The notes: generated by a model from the letters alone, not told the origin. 7,262 bases of DNA from Candidatus Micrarchaeota archaeon RBG_16_49_10 (GCA_001784635.1 MFRS01000001.1:13116-20377), one strand, 5' to 3'; positions 1-6,390 are shown, counted from the stretch's first letter. Numbers and translations: made by a program.

Positions 1-2
1 CT

Positions 3-3000
3 AACATACTTCAGGTCAGCCAGCAACCCACTGTTACCACAATTTCCCAGACAACAACTGTCCCAAGAACGGAAAGAATCCAGATGATAACCGATAAATT
101 TTCTCAAGCAATCGAAAACTACGACAGTGCGTACCCATTCTATGACGCCGAGGGGGCTGTTGATTTGGACGGGGATGGGAACAACGACACGCTGAGCGAC
201 GTCGAGGCCAGGTGCTGGAGCCAGGACAAGACAGCCTGCGTAAGGGAGAAGGTGAAGGTACTCATAGGCAATCCCCCGCCTGTCAGGAAGCCTGACGCGA
301 CCAATTTCATTGACCACCAAGAGAGCTGGTCGGCTTACACCTTGAACTCTGCGATATCGAACCACATAATTGCGGAGTACCACAGATTCAAATATGAGGT
401 TTCTTCAGAACCAGAGAAGTCATGGCACATGGAGAGGATTGCACCTCATGTGTACGGCATGCTTTTGGATTTGGATATCCTGACCACCGGTCCGGAGCAT
501 TCAACGCCATTGTCGGGGCTCATGGACAATGATAACACGGGCTATGGATTCATCTACACCCTGAGGGACACCAAGTATCAGGAGAGGTACGGCTCGGACG
601 CCACCGGGATTTACACAGGCCTCATATTCCTCTATGAAAAGGGGCTGATACCCCAGTTCTATTGCACCTCCTTGGAGCAGCCATACGACGATGGGAAGAC
701 CTGCAAGACCATTGACCTTCACGAGAGGATGAAGACCATATTCTCATGTTTATTGGCGCACAACGAGATACACTGGATGTACGATGACCAAAACCAGAGC
801 CAGTTGAGGTTTAAGTACTATGACCTTGAGGCCAACCTCAACAACCCGGGCTATACAATAAGGCCCAACAACTACACGGATTACGCGAGCGGCATAGGCA
901 GGCTCGACACGACAGGAAGGACTTGTCATGTGCTTCCTCAGAACGTGGAATATATTAAGGGGGCTTCATGGCAACCTAACAAGTTTTTCTACAATGGGCA
1001 GATGGTCACACTCCTCTTCATGTCGACTTTTTTCCAGGAGCACTATCCCGGCGCTTATCCGGCCTCTGATTTGGACAAAATTATACTTTTTACCAAAAAC
1101 GCCGTCTCCCATGAGAATGCAATCAATTTGACAAATGAGGGCAGCGTTCCCGGCTACTTCAACGACGATTACGAGTTCATCCAGTCCAACGAGTTCGGCT
1201 ACCCTGTCAGAGATTGGGACAAGCATAAGGAGATAGGCTGCGATGGCACTCTGGTCGGCGGATGGCAGGACGCGAATAATAATCCCCCAGACTGCGTCGG
1301 CGGGACAAAAGAATTGCTGGGGGACCGTGTAATAGTTGATCAAGGCGGATGGCAGTACCTGATGCAGATGATGGGGGCTCTTGATTGGGACATGGAGAAT
1401 TCAATCGGCGGAGCCAACGAAATTAGGAAAAACCTGCCGTTTCTGAAGGAAAATCTGATACAAAGCTATTTCATAGATGGGCAGCCCTGGGTCATCTTGG
1501 ACCCCAGCCACAGGTACGCCGGCTCGTTCAACCGCAGCCTAATGGAGGAAAAGATTCCGGGCAGGATTGGGGACTGCGGCCAGAGCGGCTATGATTATGT
1601 CCGCACAACTGGATCATATGCGCATGAGGTTGTCAACGCGAAGACCGGGACCGAGCCGTTCCTTGCTGTCTCCAGCGTAGCGTACGCTCTGCTAGATAGC
1701 CTGGGTGAGACTGAAAAGGCAGAGGATATCCTGATTTTGACGGATGCGATGCTGAACGCAACCCTCGCGAACACCCCGCACCCAGCCGACAGATTCGAAT
1801 GCTGGCCTGGCTCATTCTTTCCAGGTGCACGTAGCTACGCCCAAGTGGTCGGCATTCACTTTGCCTATTATCGCGTAGCGCTCGATTATTGGCAATCTTA
1901 TCTCAACGCATTACAAACATCCACCACAACTACAACGATTCCAGTAACAACCGATTCCACATCTTCAACAACCACGACAATACCAGCCACCACAGATTCA
2001 ACATCCTCAACCACAACTGAGACAACGACTTCCACAACAACGGATTCAACTACCACAACTGTAACTGGGGACACTACTACAGTACCAGCAACCACCGATT
2101 CCACATCCACAACAACAACCATCCCAGCAACAACTGACAGCACATCATCAACCACACTTCCTTCAGAAACCACAACTATTCTCGCTGAAACAACAATACC
2201 TTCTGAGACAACCACCACGCCATCTGGAGGCGGCGGAGGCGGCAGTTCAACAGTGGCGAAGGTTTCGAGGACCTGGTCATCGGTGGATGCGGGGGAAGAG
2301 ACCTCATGGGGAATATCCTCAGGGAAAATAAATGTCTACCAGATAAACTTCACTACAGACAGGGACGCGAGCAGCGTTAGGATGACCATACAGAGTATAA
2401 GCCAGAGGCCTTCCCATGTTCAAGAGCCCTCCAACAGGACATACCAGTACCTGGAGATAAACAACACTATCCAAGATTCGGGCATAAGGAACGCGACGAT
2501 AATGTTCAAGGTCAGCAAGCACTGGCTGTCAACGAACAATTTGAGTCAATCCTCAATAACCCTTTCAAGATACTCCAATCACTGGGTCGATTTGCCGACG
2601 GAAAAGATAAGGGAGGACAGCAGTCTGGTCTACTACAAGACCTACACACAAGGTTTCTCGATCTTCGCCATCTACTCGAGGGGCACTGTAGAGGTCGAGC
2701 CACCAACCACAACCACCACACCGGCGGAGGAGACAACAACGGAAGTTGAGACGACGACCATCCAGCCTGAAACGCTCGAGGGGAACACGGAAAACATGCT
2801 GCTGATAATGTCGGTCCTCTTCCTCATCTTGGTCGGCGTCCTGGTGGCGCTGACTGTGATGTCAAAGAAGTCCAAAAAGGATAAAGATAATCCCGTTTAT
2901 GACGAGTTCGAGCAGCTGAAGAGCAAGTGGTCCAACATCCCGAAAAAGACTAAAGATGAAAAGGAAAAATCCGTTGTGGACGAGTTCGAGCAATTAAAAA

Positions 3001-3038
3001 GAAAGTGGTTAAACCCTCAGAAGGACACTACTCGATAG
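3..3038 (+). CDS. Cell-surface protein, type I membrane topology, with Thr-rich stalk and PGF-pre-PGF domain (5' partial)
   Basis: The frame has no stop from base 3 to the ATG at 84, and those 27 codons are Thr/Gln-rich, so the true start and signal peptide lie off the window. Residue numbers here count from the Met at 84. Residues 1-610 form an unrecognised extracellular domain with an acidic calcium-loop-like DLDGDGNND (27-35), ten Cys (44, 52, 194, 207, 222, 281, 386, 404, 498, 573) and helical stretches such as 525-560 that faintly recall an alpha/alpha toroid; no catalytic function can be assigned. A Thr/Ser/Pro stalk (611-714) and a Gly6 run follow. A PGF-pre-PGF-like domain spans about 725-866, ending in QGFSIFAIY. 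Next come a short Thr/Glu linker, one hydrophobic helix (905-925), a basic stop-transfer segment and a 58-residue cytoplasmic tail with two DEFEQLKxKW motifs. The anchor is a real transmembrane helix with a long tail, unlike a short PGF-CTERM archaeosortase signal. The downstream gene shares this C-terminal layout. Confidence 0.88.
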   Translation, partial: NILQVSQQPTVTTISQTTTVPRTERIQMITDKFSQAIENYDSAYPFYDAEGAVDLDGDGNNDTLSDVEARCWSQDKTACVREKVKVLIGNPPPVRKPDATNFIDHQESWSAYTLNSAISNHIIAEYHRFKYEVSSEPEKSWHMERIAPHVYGMLLDLDILTTGPEHSTPLSGLMDNDNTGYGFIYTLRDTKYQERYGSDATGIYTGLIFLYEKGLIPQFYCTSLEQPYDDGKTCKTIDLHERMKTIFSCLLAHNEIHWMYDDQNQSQLRFKYYDLEANLNNPGYTIRPNNYTDYASGIGRLDTTGRTCHVLPQNVEYIKGASWQPNKFFYNGQMVTLLFMSTFFQEHYPGAYPASDLDKIILFTKNAVSHENAINLTNEGSVPGYFNDDYEFIQSNEFGYPVRDWDKHKEIGCDGTLVGGWQDANNNPPDCVGGTKELLGDRVIVDQGGWQYLMQMMGALDWDMENSIGGANEIRKNLPFLKENLIQSYFIDGQPWVILDPSHRYAGSFNRSLMEEKIPGRIGDCGQSGYDYVRTTGSYAHEVVNAKTGTEPFLAVSSVAYALLDSLGETEKAEDILILTDAMLNATLANTPHPADRFECWPGSFFPGARSYAQVVGIHFAYYRVALDYWQSYLNALQTSTTTTTIPVTTDSTSSTTTTIPATTDSTSSTTTETTTSTTTDSTTTTVTGDTTTVPATTDSTSTTTTIPATTDSTSSTTLPSETTTILAETTIPSETTTTPSGGGGGGSSTVAKVSRTWSSVDAGEETSWGISSGKINVYQINFTTDRDASSVRMTIQSISQRPSHVQEPSNRTYQYLEINNTIQDSGIRNATIMFKVSKHWLSTNNLSQSSITLSRYSNHWVDLPTEKIREDSSLVYYKTYTQGFSIFAIYSRGTVEVEPPTTTTTPAEETTTEVETTTIQPETLEGNTENMLLIMSVLFLILVGVLVALTVMSKKSKKDKDNPVYDEFEQLKSKWSNIPKKTKDEKEKSVVDEFEQLKRKWLNPQKDTTR
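1914..2225 (+). repeat. Thr/Ser/Pro-rich stalk with degenerate tandem repeats
   Basis: This in-frame segment encodes about 104 residues, almost all Thr, Ser, Pro, Asp, Glu or small hydrophobics. About four copies of a TTT-I/V-P-A/V-TTDSTS unit can be read, with degenerate Thr runs between them. It links the globular extracellular domain to the membrane-proximal PGF-pre-PGF domain. Such segments in archaeal surface proteins are typically extended and O-glycosylated; glycosylation here is inferred. Copy number may vary between strains because the DNA is low-complexity. Confidence 0.85.
2256..2681 (+). other. PGF-pre-PGF-like domain of the first surface protein
   Basis: This domain matches its counterpart at 4520-4945 in order and spacing: a Trp-containing N-terminal strand, QINFT, a V-R turn, a YQYLEI strand, an IQDSGI/A-I-F-V core, a WL-S-NNL turn, an S-RY...W-DL segment and a closing GFS-FAIY strand. 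The pattern agrees with my recollection of the PGF-pre-PGF family, a beta-rich membrane-proximal module of archaeal surface proteins. Its function is not established. The closing motif is QGFS here, so the family's usual PGF tripeptide is altered, whereas the second gene keeps PGFS. Confidence 0.75.
2901..3008 (+). repeat. Two copies of the cytoplasmic tail motif DEFEQLK[S/R]KW
   Basis: The copies lie at 2901-2930 (DEFEQLKSKW) and 2979-3008 (DEFEQLKRKW), separated by a Lys-rich linker of 16 residues. They follow the transmembrane helix and its basic stop-transfer residues, so they should face the cytoplasm. Each copy is amphipathic, with acidic residues first and basic residues plus Trp last. 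I do not recognise it as a named motif. Confidence 0.8.
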
Positions 3039-3057
3039 ATTTCCACGTCTTTTGAAT

Positions 3058-3066
3058 CTATATTAA
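3058..3066 (+). promoter_or_regulatory. Candidate TATA box for the second surface-protein gene
   Basis: The sequence CTATATTAA is centred about 27 bases upstream of the ATG at 3089, the usual distance from an archaeal TATA box to a transcription start. No Shine-Dalgarno sequence lies between it and the ATG. This fits a leaderless or near-leaderless transcript, so the second gene is probably transcribed independently of the first despite the 50-base gap. A TATTTAAATA-type box also precedes the antitoxin gene at the same relative position. Confidence 0.5.
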
Positions 3067-3088
3067 CCCTGAAACTACTAAATATTAT

Positions 3089-5380
3089 ATGCGGAAATCG
3101 CAGTATTTACCGCTATTTTGCCTGCTTTTGCTATCACTTACCTTCCCTTTAGTTTCTTCTTCTGAGACGGCTGGGAACACGACCGTAGGGAACGCTAGCT
3201 ATCCTGTTGTGAGAATGGGGAACCTTACCCTTAATTTAGATGTGGATTACCTCTACTCAGCAGTAATAGACCCATCCAACGGCTTCGCCTACTTCGGCAC
3301 TGCTGAAAGTCCAGACCTATGCCAGATAATAAAAATCAACCTCACAGACTTCACTCGAGTCGGGAACTTAACCCTCAACTCAGACGAAGGTGATCTCGAG
3401 TCGGCAGTATTAGACCCATCCAACGGCTTCGCTTACTTTGGAACTTACACAACCTCAGGTCAAATAATTAAAATCAACCTTACAGATTTCACCCGAGTTG
3501 GGAACTTAACCCTCAACTCAGACGAAGGTGATCTCGAGTCGGCAGTAATAGACCCATCCAACGGCTTCGCCTACTTTGGTACAAGTTCTAGCCCAGACAA
3601 AATAATCAAAATCAACCTCACAGACTTCACAAGAGTTGGTAATTTGACTTTCAATCCGTCTGAATATGAATCACAGACGGCAGTAATAGACCCATCCAAC
3701 GGCTTCGCCTACTTTGGTACAAGTTCTAGTCCAAACCAGATAATCAAAATCAACCTCACAGATTTCACCCGAGTTGGGAACTTAACCCTCAATGAGTATG
3801 GAGGTTCACCCCGCCCAGCAGTAATAGACCCATCCAACGGCTTCGCTTACTTTAGTGCTACAAATACTAATCCAAGCCAGATAATCAAAATCAACCTCAC
3901 AGACTTCACCCGAGTTGGGAACTTGACCCTTAATGCAGGCGAAGGTCCCCTCTACTCGGCAGTAATAGACCCATCCAACGGCTTCGCCTACTTTGGAACT
4001 TACACAAGCTCAAATAGCCAGATAATTAAAGCCCAATTATCCCAAAAAAACACAATAAAAACCATTAAGATAAACGTTACAGAGACAGCCTACGTGGATA
4101 ACATCTCCTTCTACTCCCACCTAAACACCAGCCAAGTCAGGCTTGCGGTCTACAATTCTACAAAACACTTGTTGTGGGAATCAAACTCCACCGAGAACAC
4201 GGTTCTCAACGGATGGCTCAACATTTCGATATCTGATGGAACCCCCTCGTCGTTGACTTTAAGCTCTGGCACATACTACCTCGCCTACCAAATCAACACC
4301 ACATCATCAGTACCTTCATACTTACAAGGCTCGTTCAACGATGGTTTCTACCTAGAGCAACCATATCAATCCTTCCCAGCATCAATATTATCAGAAAACA
4401 CAACGAGTGAAGTTTGGTCGATGTTTTTAACTTATGAAACGACGGCACCTACAACCACAACAACTTCAACAACAACTGTTTCATCGGGAGGCGGTGGAGG
4501 AGGTGGCGAAGGGTCTTCAGGCCTGTCCAAGCTATGGTCAACGGTGCTGGCAAACGCAGAATATTATTGGAACATAGCGGACGCGCAGCTCAGGGTCACC
4601 CAGATAAACTTCACCTCGACAGTGCAAAGGAGCAACGTCAGGCTGAACGCCCAAAGGCTCACCTCCAAGCCCGCCAACATATCACAGAACCTCTCGGGCG
4701 TAGCGTACCAGTATGTCGAAATCACGAAATCCAACATACAAGACTCGGAGATAAAGGACGCAAAGATTAGATTCAAGGTTCAGAAGAGCTGGCTGACTTC
4801 AAACAACCTGCAGACCTCCGACATAAAAATGGCGAGATACTCTGGTGGCTGGGCCGATTTGCAGATTCAAAAGACGGGCGAGGATACCAGCTGGGTCTTC
4901 TACACCTCGCCGACGCCAGGATTCTCCACTTTTGCAATTTACGCGGGAACCTCCGGTACTACGACAACAACCACGACAACGCCAGCAGGAACCACCACCC
5001 CGGGAGAGGCCACGTCCACCACCCAACCGGTAGTTGTGGGGGAAGGTGACATGAGCAAACTTCTGCTTATAATGGGGGTTGTCTTCCTCATCTTGGTCGG
5101 TGTTTTGGTGGCGCTCACCGTGATATCAAAGAACTCTAAAAGGGATAAAGATAATCCCGCTGAGGACGAGTTCGAGCAGCTGGAGATGAAGTGGGCTTCC
5201 CCTCCCAAGAAGTCAAAAATGGACAAGGCGAGAACTGCTGAGGATGAGTTCGAGCAGATGAAGAGGAAATGGACCCCCACTCCCAAGAACTCAAAGAAGG
5301 ACAAGGGTAATCTTAATGTGGATGATTTCGAGCAGTTGAAGAGGAAGTGGTCCAAAACCCAGAAAGACACTATTCAATAG
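3089..5380 (+). CDS. Cell-surface protein with six propeller-like repeats, beta-sandwich and PGF-pre-PGF domain
   Basis: This is a complete 763-residue type I membrane protein. A signal peptide is evident: basic MRK, a Leu-rich core (7-22) and likely cleavage near SSS (23-25). Six tandem repeats (about 40-316) carry SAVIDPSNGFAYFGT and IIKINLTDFTRVGNLTLN blocks and look like blades of a beta-propeller. Residues 320-450 resemble the beta-sandwich modules with a VRLAVYNST...LNGWLNI...LSSGTYYLAY signature. A Thr linker and a Gly7 run follow (451-479), then a PGF-pre-PGF domain (478-619, ending PTPGFSTFAIYA), a Thr/Pro linker, a transmembrane helix (658-679) and a basic cytoplasmic tail with three EFEQ-K-KW motifs. 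It has 24 N-x-S/T sequons, 11 of them in the repeats. Adhesion or envelope display is likely but inferred. The ATG at 3089 is supported by the signal peptide directly after it and the TATA-like box about 27 bases upstream. Its stop overlaps the convergent HEPN gene. Confidence 0.93.
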   Translation: MRKSQYLPLFCLLLLSLTFPLVSSSETAGNTTVGNASYPVVRMGNLTLNLDVDYLYSAVIDPSNGFAYFGTAESPDLCQIIKINLTDFTRVGNLTLNSDEGDLESAVLDPSNGFAYFGTYTTSGQIIKINLTDFTRVGNLTLNSDEGDLESAVIDPSNGFAYFGTSSSPDKIIKINLTDFTRVGNLTFNPSEYESQTAVIDPSNGFAYFGTSSSPNQIIKINLTDFTRVGNLTLNEYGGSPRPAVIDPSNGFAYFSATNTNPSQIIKINLTDFTRVGNLTLNAGEGPLYSAVIDPSNGFAYFGTYTSSNSQIIKAQLSQKNTIKTIKINVTETAYVDNISFYSHLNTSQVRLAVYNSTKHLLWESNSTENTVLNGWLNISISDGTPSSLTLSSGTYYLAYQINTTSSVPSYLQGSFNDGFYLEQPYQSFPASILSENTTSEVWSMFLTYETTAPTTTTTSTTTVSSGGGGGGGEGSSGLSKLWSTVLANAEYYWNIADAQLRVTQINFTSTVQRSNVRLNAQRLTSKPANISQNLSGVAYQYVEITKSNIQDSEIKDAKIRFKVQKSWLTSNNLQTSDIKMARYSGGWADLQIQKTGEDTSWVFYTSPTPGFSTFAIYAGTSGTTTTTTTTPAGTTTPGEATSTTQPVVVGEGDMSKLLLIMGVVFLILVGVLVALTVISKNSKRDKDNPAEDEFEQLEMKWASPPKKSKMDKARTAEDEFEQMKRKWTPTPKNSKKDKGNLNVDDFEQLKRKWSKTQKDTIQ
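3206..4036 (+). repeat. Six tandem ~138-bp repeats encoding propeller-like blades
   Basis: The invariant CCCATCCAACGGCTTCGC block begins at 3271, 3415, 3553, 3691, 3829 and 3970, giving periods of 144, 138, 138, 138 and 141 bases, all multiples of three. Units 2 and 3 are nearly identical in the first half (DEGDLESAV), while units 3 and 4 are nearly identical in the second half (GTSSSP, then IIKINL). Six units of about 46 residues suit a six-bladed beta-propeller, or a seven-bladed one closed by a diverged blade. The fold is inferred from repeat length and strand pattern. Confidence 0.92.
4520..4945 (+). other. PGF-pre-PGF-like domain of the second surface protein
   Basis: About 142 residues following the Gly-rich linker match the domain at 2256-2681 motif by motif: W near the start, QINFTS, NVRLN, YQYVEI, IQDSEIKDAKIRFKV, WLTSNNL, MARYSGGWADLQ and TPGFSTFAIYA. 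The retained PGFS and the general pattern support assignment to the PGF-pre-PGF family. It is followed by a Thr/Pro linker and the membrane helix, so it sits close to the membrane on the outer face. Confidence 0.8.
5165..5350 (+). repeat. Three copies of the cytoplasmic tail motif [DE][DE]FEQ[LM]xxKW
   Basis: The copies are 5165-5194 (DEFEQLEMKW), 5243-5272 (DEFEQMKRKW) and 5321-5350 (DDFEQLKRKW), each spaced 78 bases apart (26 residues). The linkers are Lys/Pro-rich (PPKKSKMDK, TPKNSKKDK). The same 78-base spacing separates the two copies in the upstream gene. Regular spacing and conserved Phe, Glu, Gln, Lys and Trp suggest multivalent binding sites for a cytoplasmic partner; this is inferred. 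Confidence 0.82.
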
Positions 5381-5750
5381 TTTTTTTTACCCAATCCAAA
5401 AACCTTTTCGCCCTAATCAAAAGCAGGTTGGCTTCCTTTTCGGTGCCTTGTCTTTCCGTGTAGCCAAACTCGCTTCTTTTTTCCAGGGCTTCGGTGATAA
5501 TCTCTTTTTTTGACTCCTTCCCGAAAGACGCTTGTACATGAAGCTGTATGGCCTCCCTATGGTCCTTGCTAGCCCTTTTCCCCAGCTTCAATATGCAGAA
5601 TGAGTCGTTGGCCAGAATTATTGCTTGCGAAGAGTTGAAGATACTAACATTGTAGCTTCTTTTTTGGTAATTTTCCAGGGCCGAACCGTAAAACTCCTCG
5701 GCTTTTATCATAAACTTTTTTGCTTCCTCTTTTCTGACTTCCTTCACCAT
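5370..5750 (-). CDS. HEPN-domain protein, putative toxin of a HEPN-MNT pair
   Basis: This 126-residue, mainly helical protein has no signal peptide. Its pattern fits a HEPN domain: an N-terminal amphipathic helix with A-KF-KAEEFYGSA (10-24), a YNVSIFNSSQAIILANDSF helix (33-51), G-R59-x4-H64-REA and, near the end, KRSEFGYTER (91-100) before a final helix. This layout resembles the SAV_6107-like HEPN group more than canonical HepT, whose Rx4-6H lies near the C-terminus. Here that position reads R92-x4-Y97, and the only Rx4H is at R59-H64. HEPN proteins paired with MNT proteins are generally RNases or RNA-binding toxins. The ATG sits 7 bases after a GGAGG and overlaps the end of the MNT gene, so the two are translationally coupled. 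RNase activity is inferred. Confidence 0.75.
   Translation of the reverse strand: MVKEVRKEEAKKFMIKAEEFYGSALENYQKRSYNVSIFNSSQAIILANDSFCILKLGKRASKDHREAIQLHVQASFGKESKKEIITEALEKRSEFGYTERQGTEKEANLLLIRAKRFLDWVKKTIE
5381..5388 (+). terminator. T8 transcription terminator after the second surface-protein gene
   Basis: Eight consecutive T residues follow directly after the TAG stop at 5378-5380. Archaeal RNA polymerase terminates at oligo-T tracts without needing a strong hairpin. On the opposite strand the same bases encode Lys codons near the C-terminus of the HEPN protein, so one tract serves as terminator and coding sequence. Confidence 0.6.
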
Positions 5751-6322
5751 ATCAATTCCTCCAGCTTTTTTCCGTAAAGAAGATTGTGATTAGCTAGAAT
5801 ATTAATAACGAACTCCTCGCCCTCTCTGGTTTTCCGGATTAGTTCATCTTTACCCATAACTAGAACTGAAATTCTAACTCCTAATTTTTGTGTGAGTCCA
5901 GCGGCAACTTCATAAAATTTTTCTTTCCACCCCCCGACAACAAAGAAATCAACGTCGCTGCCGATTTTCAATTCTTCTGAGGCCGAGCCGAACAGCGCTA
6001 CACTTACAGGTTTGCTCTTGAGCTTTTTTATTTCATTGACAAAAGCCTTAGAGATTTCGTCCAGCAAATTTTCGTCTTGTTTCAATGCAGCCATGACATT
6101 CCTCGAAAGGCTAGTGGATGACAAAGAATAAACAGTGTTTCTGCCAACGACTCTGCTTTCAAGGAGCCCTTTATCTGCCATCTCCCTTAGACATTCGCTC
6201 GCTCTAGACTTCGATATCTTAGCCACTCTCGCAACTTCAGAGACATGCATATCCCCACCATCTCTAACGAAAACTTTTGCTATTTTCATTTTTACTTTCG
6301 AGTCGATAATGTTCTCTATCAT
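5744..6322 (-). CDS. Winged-helix/minimal nucleotidyltransferase fusion, putative antitoxin and autoregulator
   Basis: This 192-residue protein has two parts. Residues 8-70 form a winged helix-turn-helix (HVSEVARVAKISKSRASECL, then a wing ending RNTVYSLS), close to archaeal ArsR/MarR/TrmB-type domains. Residues 103-186 form a minimal nucleotidyltransferase with the signature FGSASEELKIGSDVDFFVV: G112-S113 and D123-x-D125 are the nucleotide- and metal-binding residues, and the domain ends in NLLYG, common in MNT proteins. A third catalytic acid is not evident; the strand that should carry it reads VRISVLV. Partner MNT proteins often act as antitoxins by AMPylating or binding the HEPN toxin. 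The fused winged helix suggests it also binds its own promoter, which holds a three-half-site array. The ATG at 6322 has no Shine-Dalgarno and lies about 26 bases after a TATA box, suggesting a leaderless mRNA. Bases are visibly more AT-rich than in the neighbouring thyA. Confidence 0.85.
   Translation of the reverse strand: MIENIIDSKVKMKIAKVFVRDGGDMHVSEVARVAKISKSRASECLREMADKGLLESRVVGRNTVYSLSSTSLSRNVMAALKQDENLLDEISKAFVNEIKKLKSKPVSVALFGSASEELKIGSDVDFFVVGGWKEKFYEVAAGLTQKLGVRISVLVMGKDELIRKTREGEEFVINILANHNLLYGKKLEELIW
5758..5762 (-). promoter_or_regulatory. Shine-Dalgarno site for the HEPN gene
   Basis: GGAGG on the minus strand lies 7 bases before the ATG at 5750-5748, inside the last codons of the MNT gene. 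It fixes the HEPN start and suits an internal gene of an operon, in contrast to the leaderless first gene. The two frames overlap as ATGGTGA, where the ATG starts HEPN and the TGA ends MNT. Confidence 0.75.
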
Positions 6323-6342
6323 GGGTTATTATTGATTTCTGG

Positions 6343-6352
6343 TATTTAAATA
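6343..6352 (-). promoter_or_regulatory. TATA box of the winged-helix/MNT-HEPN operon
   Basis: TATTTAAATA is a close match to the archaeal TATA consensus and is itself a perfect palindrome. Its centre is about 26 bases upstream of the ATG at 6322, placing transcription start at or next to the start codon. Because it is symmetrical, direction must come from the flanking BRE; no gene is seen on the plus strand here, so minus-strand use is assumed. Confidence 0.7.
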
Positions 6353-6365
6353 ATTATCGTTTTTC

Positions 6366-6390
6366 CGAACATATGTTCGATTTATCGAAC
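6366..6390 (-). promoter_or_regulatory. Candidate operator: three alternating GTTCG/CGAAC half-sites
   Basis: Bases 6366-6379 are a perfect 14-bp palindrome (CGAACATATGTTCG). The GTTCG arm of this palindrome also pairs with a further arm to form GTTCGAT-TT-ATCGAAC (6375-6390), a 7-bp inverted repeat with a 2-base spacer. The three half-sites at 6366, 6375 and 6386 are 9 and 11 bases apart, about one helical turn, so two dimers could share the middle site on one DNA face. The array lies 13 bases upstream of the TATA box of the operon whose first product has a winged helix. Autoregulation is inferred. Confidence 0.65.

Noticed and set aside
84..86. ATG at 84 as the genuine start of the first gene
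   Set aside because: The frame is open upstream to the window edge with Thr/Gln-rich codons, and the protein from this Met has no signal peptide although it has an obvious surface architecture.
1898..2218. Val-rich minus-strand open frame opposite the Thr/Ser stalk
   Set aside because: It is the reverse complement of ACA/ACC/TCA Thr/Ser codons, which reads as Val runs; there is no ribosome site or family resemblance.
3206..4036. Regular repeats as a CRISPR array
   Set aside because: Periods are all multiples of three, the whole unit is coding with conserved residues, and the variable parts are blade loops rather than spacers.
4939..5370. Minus-strand open frame opposite the tail of the second surface protein
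   Set aside because: Its repeats mirror the tail motifs on the coding strand and its Val run mirrors Thr codons; it is a shadow.
6366..6390. Inverted repeats as a terminator hairpin for thyA
   Set aside because: Perfect palindrome with no loop, a 2-base spacer in the other, and no T tract following on the minus strand; an operator fits better.
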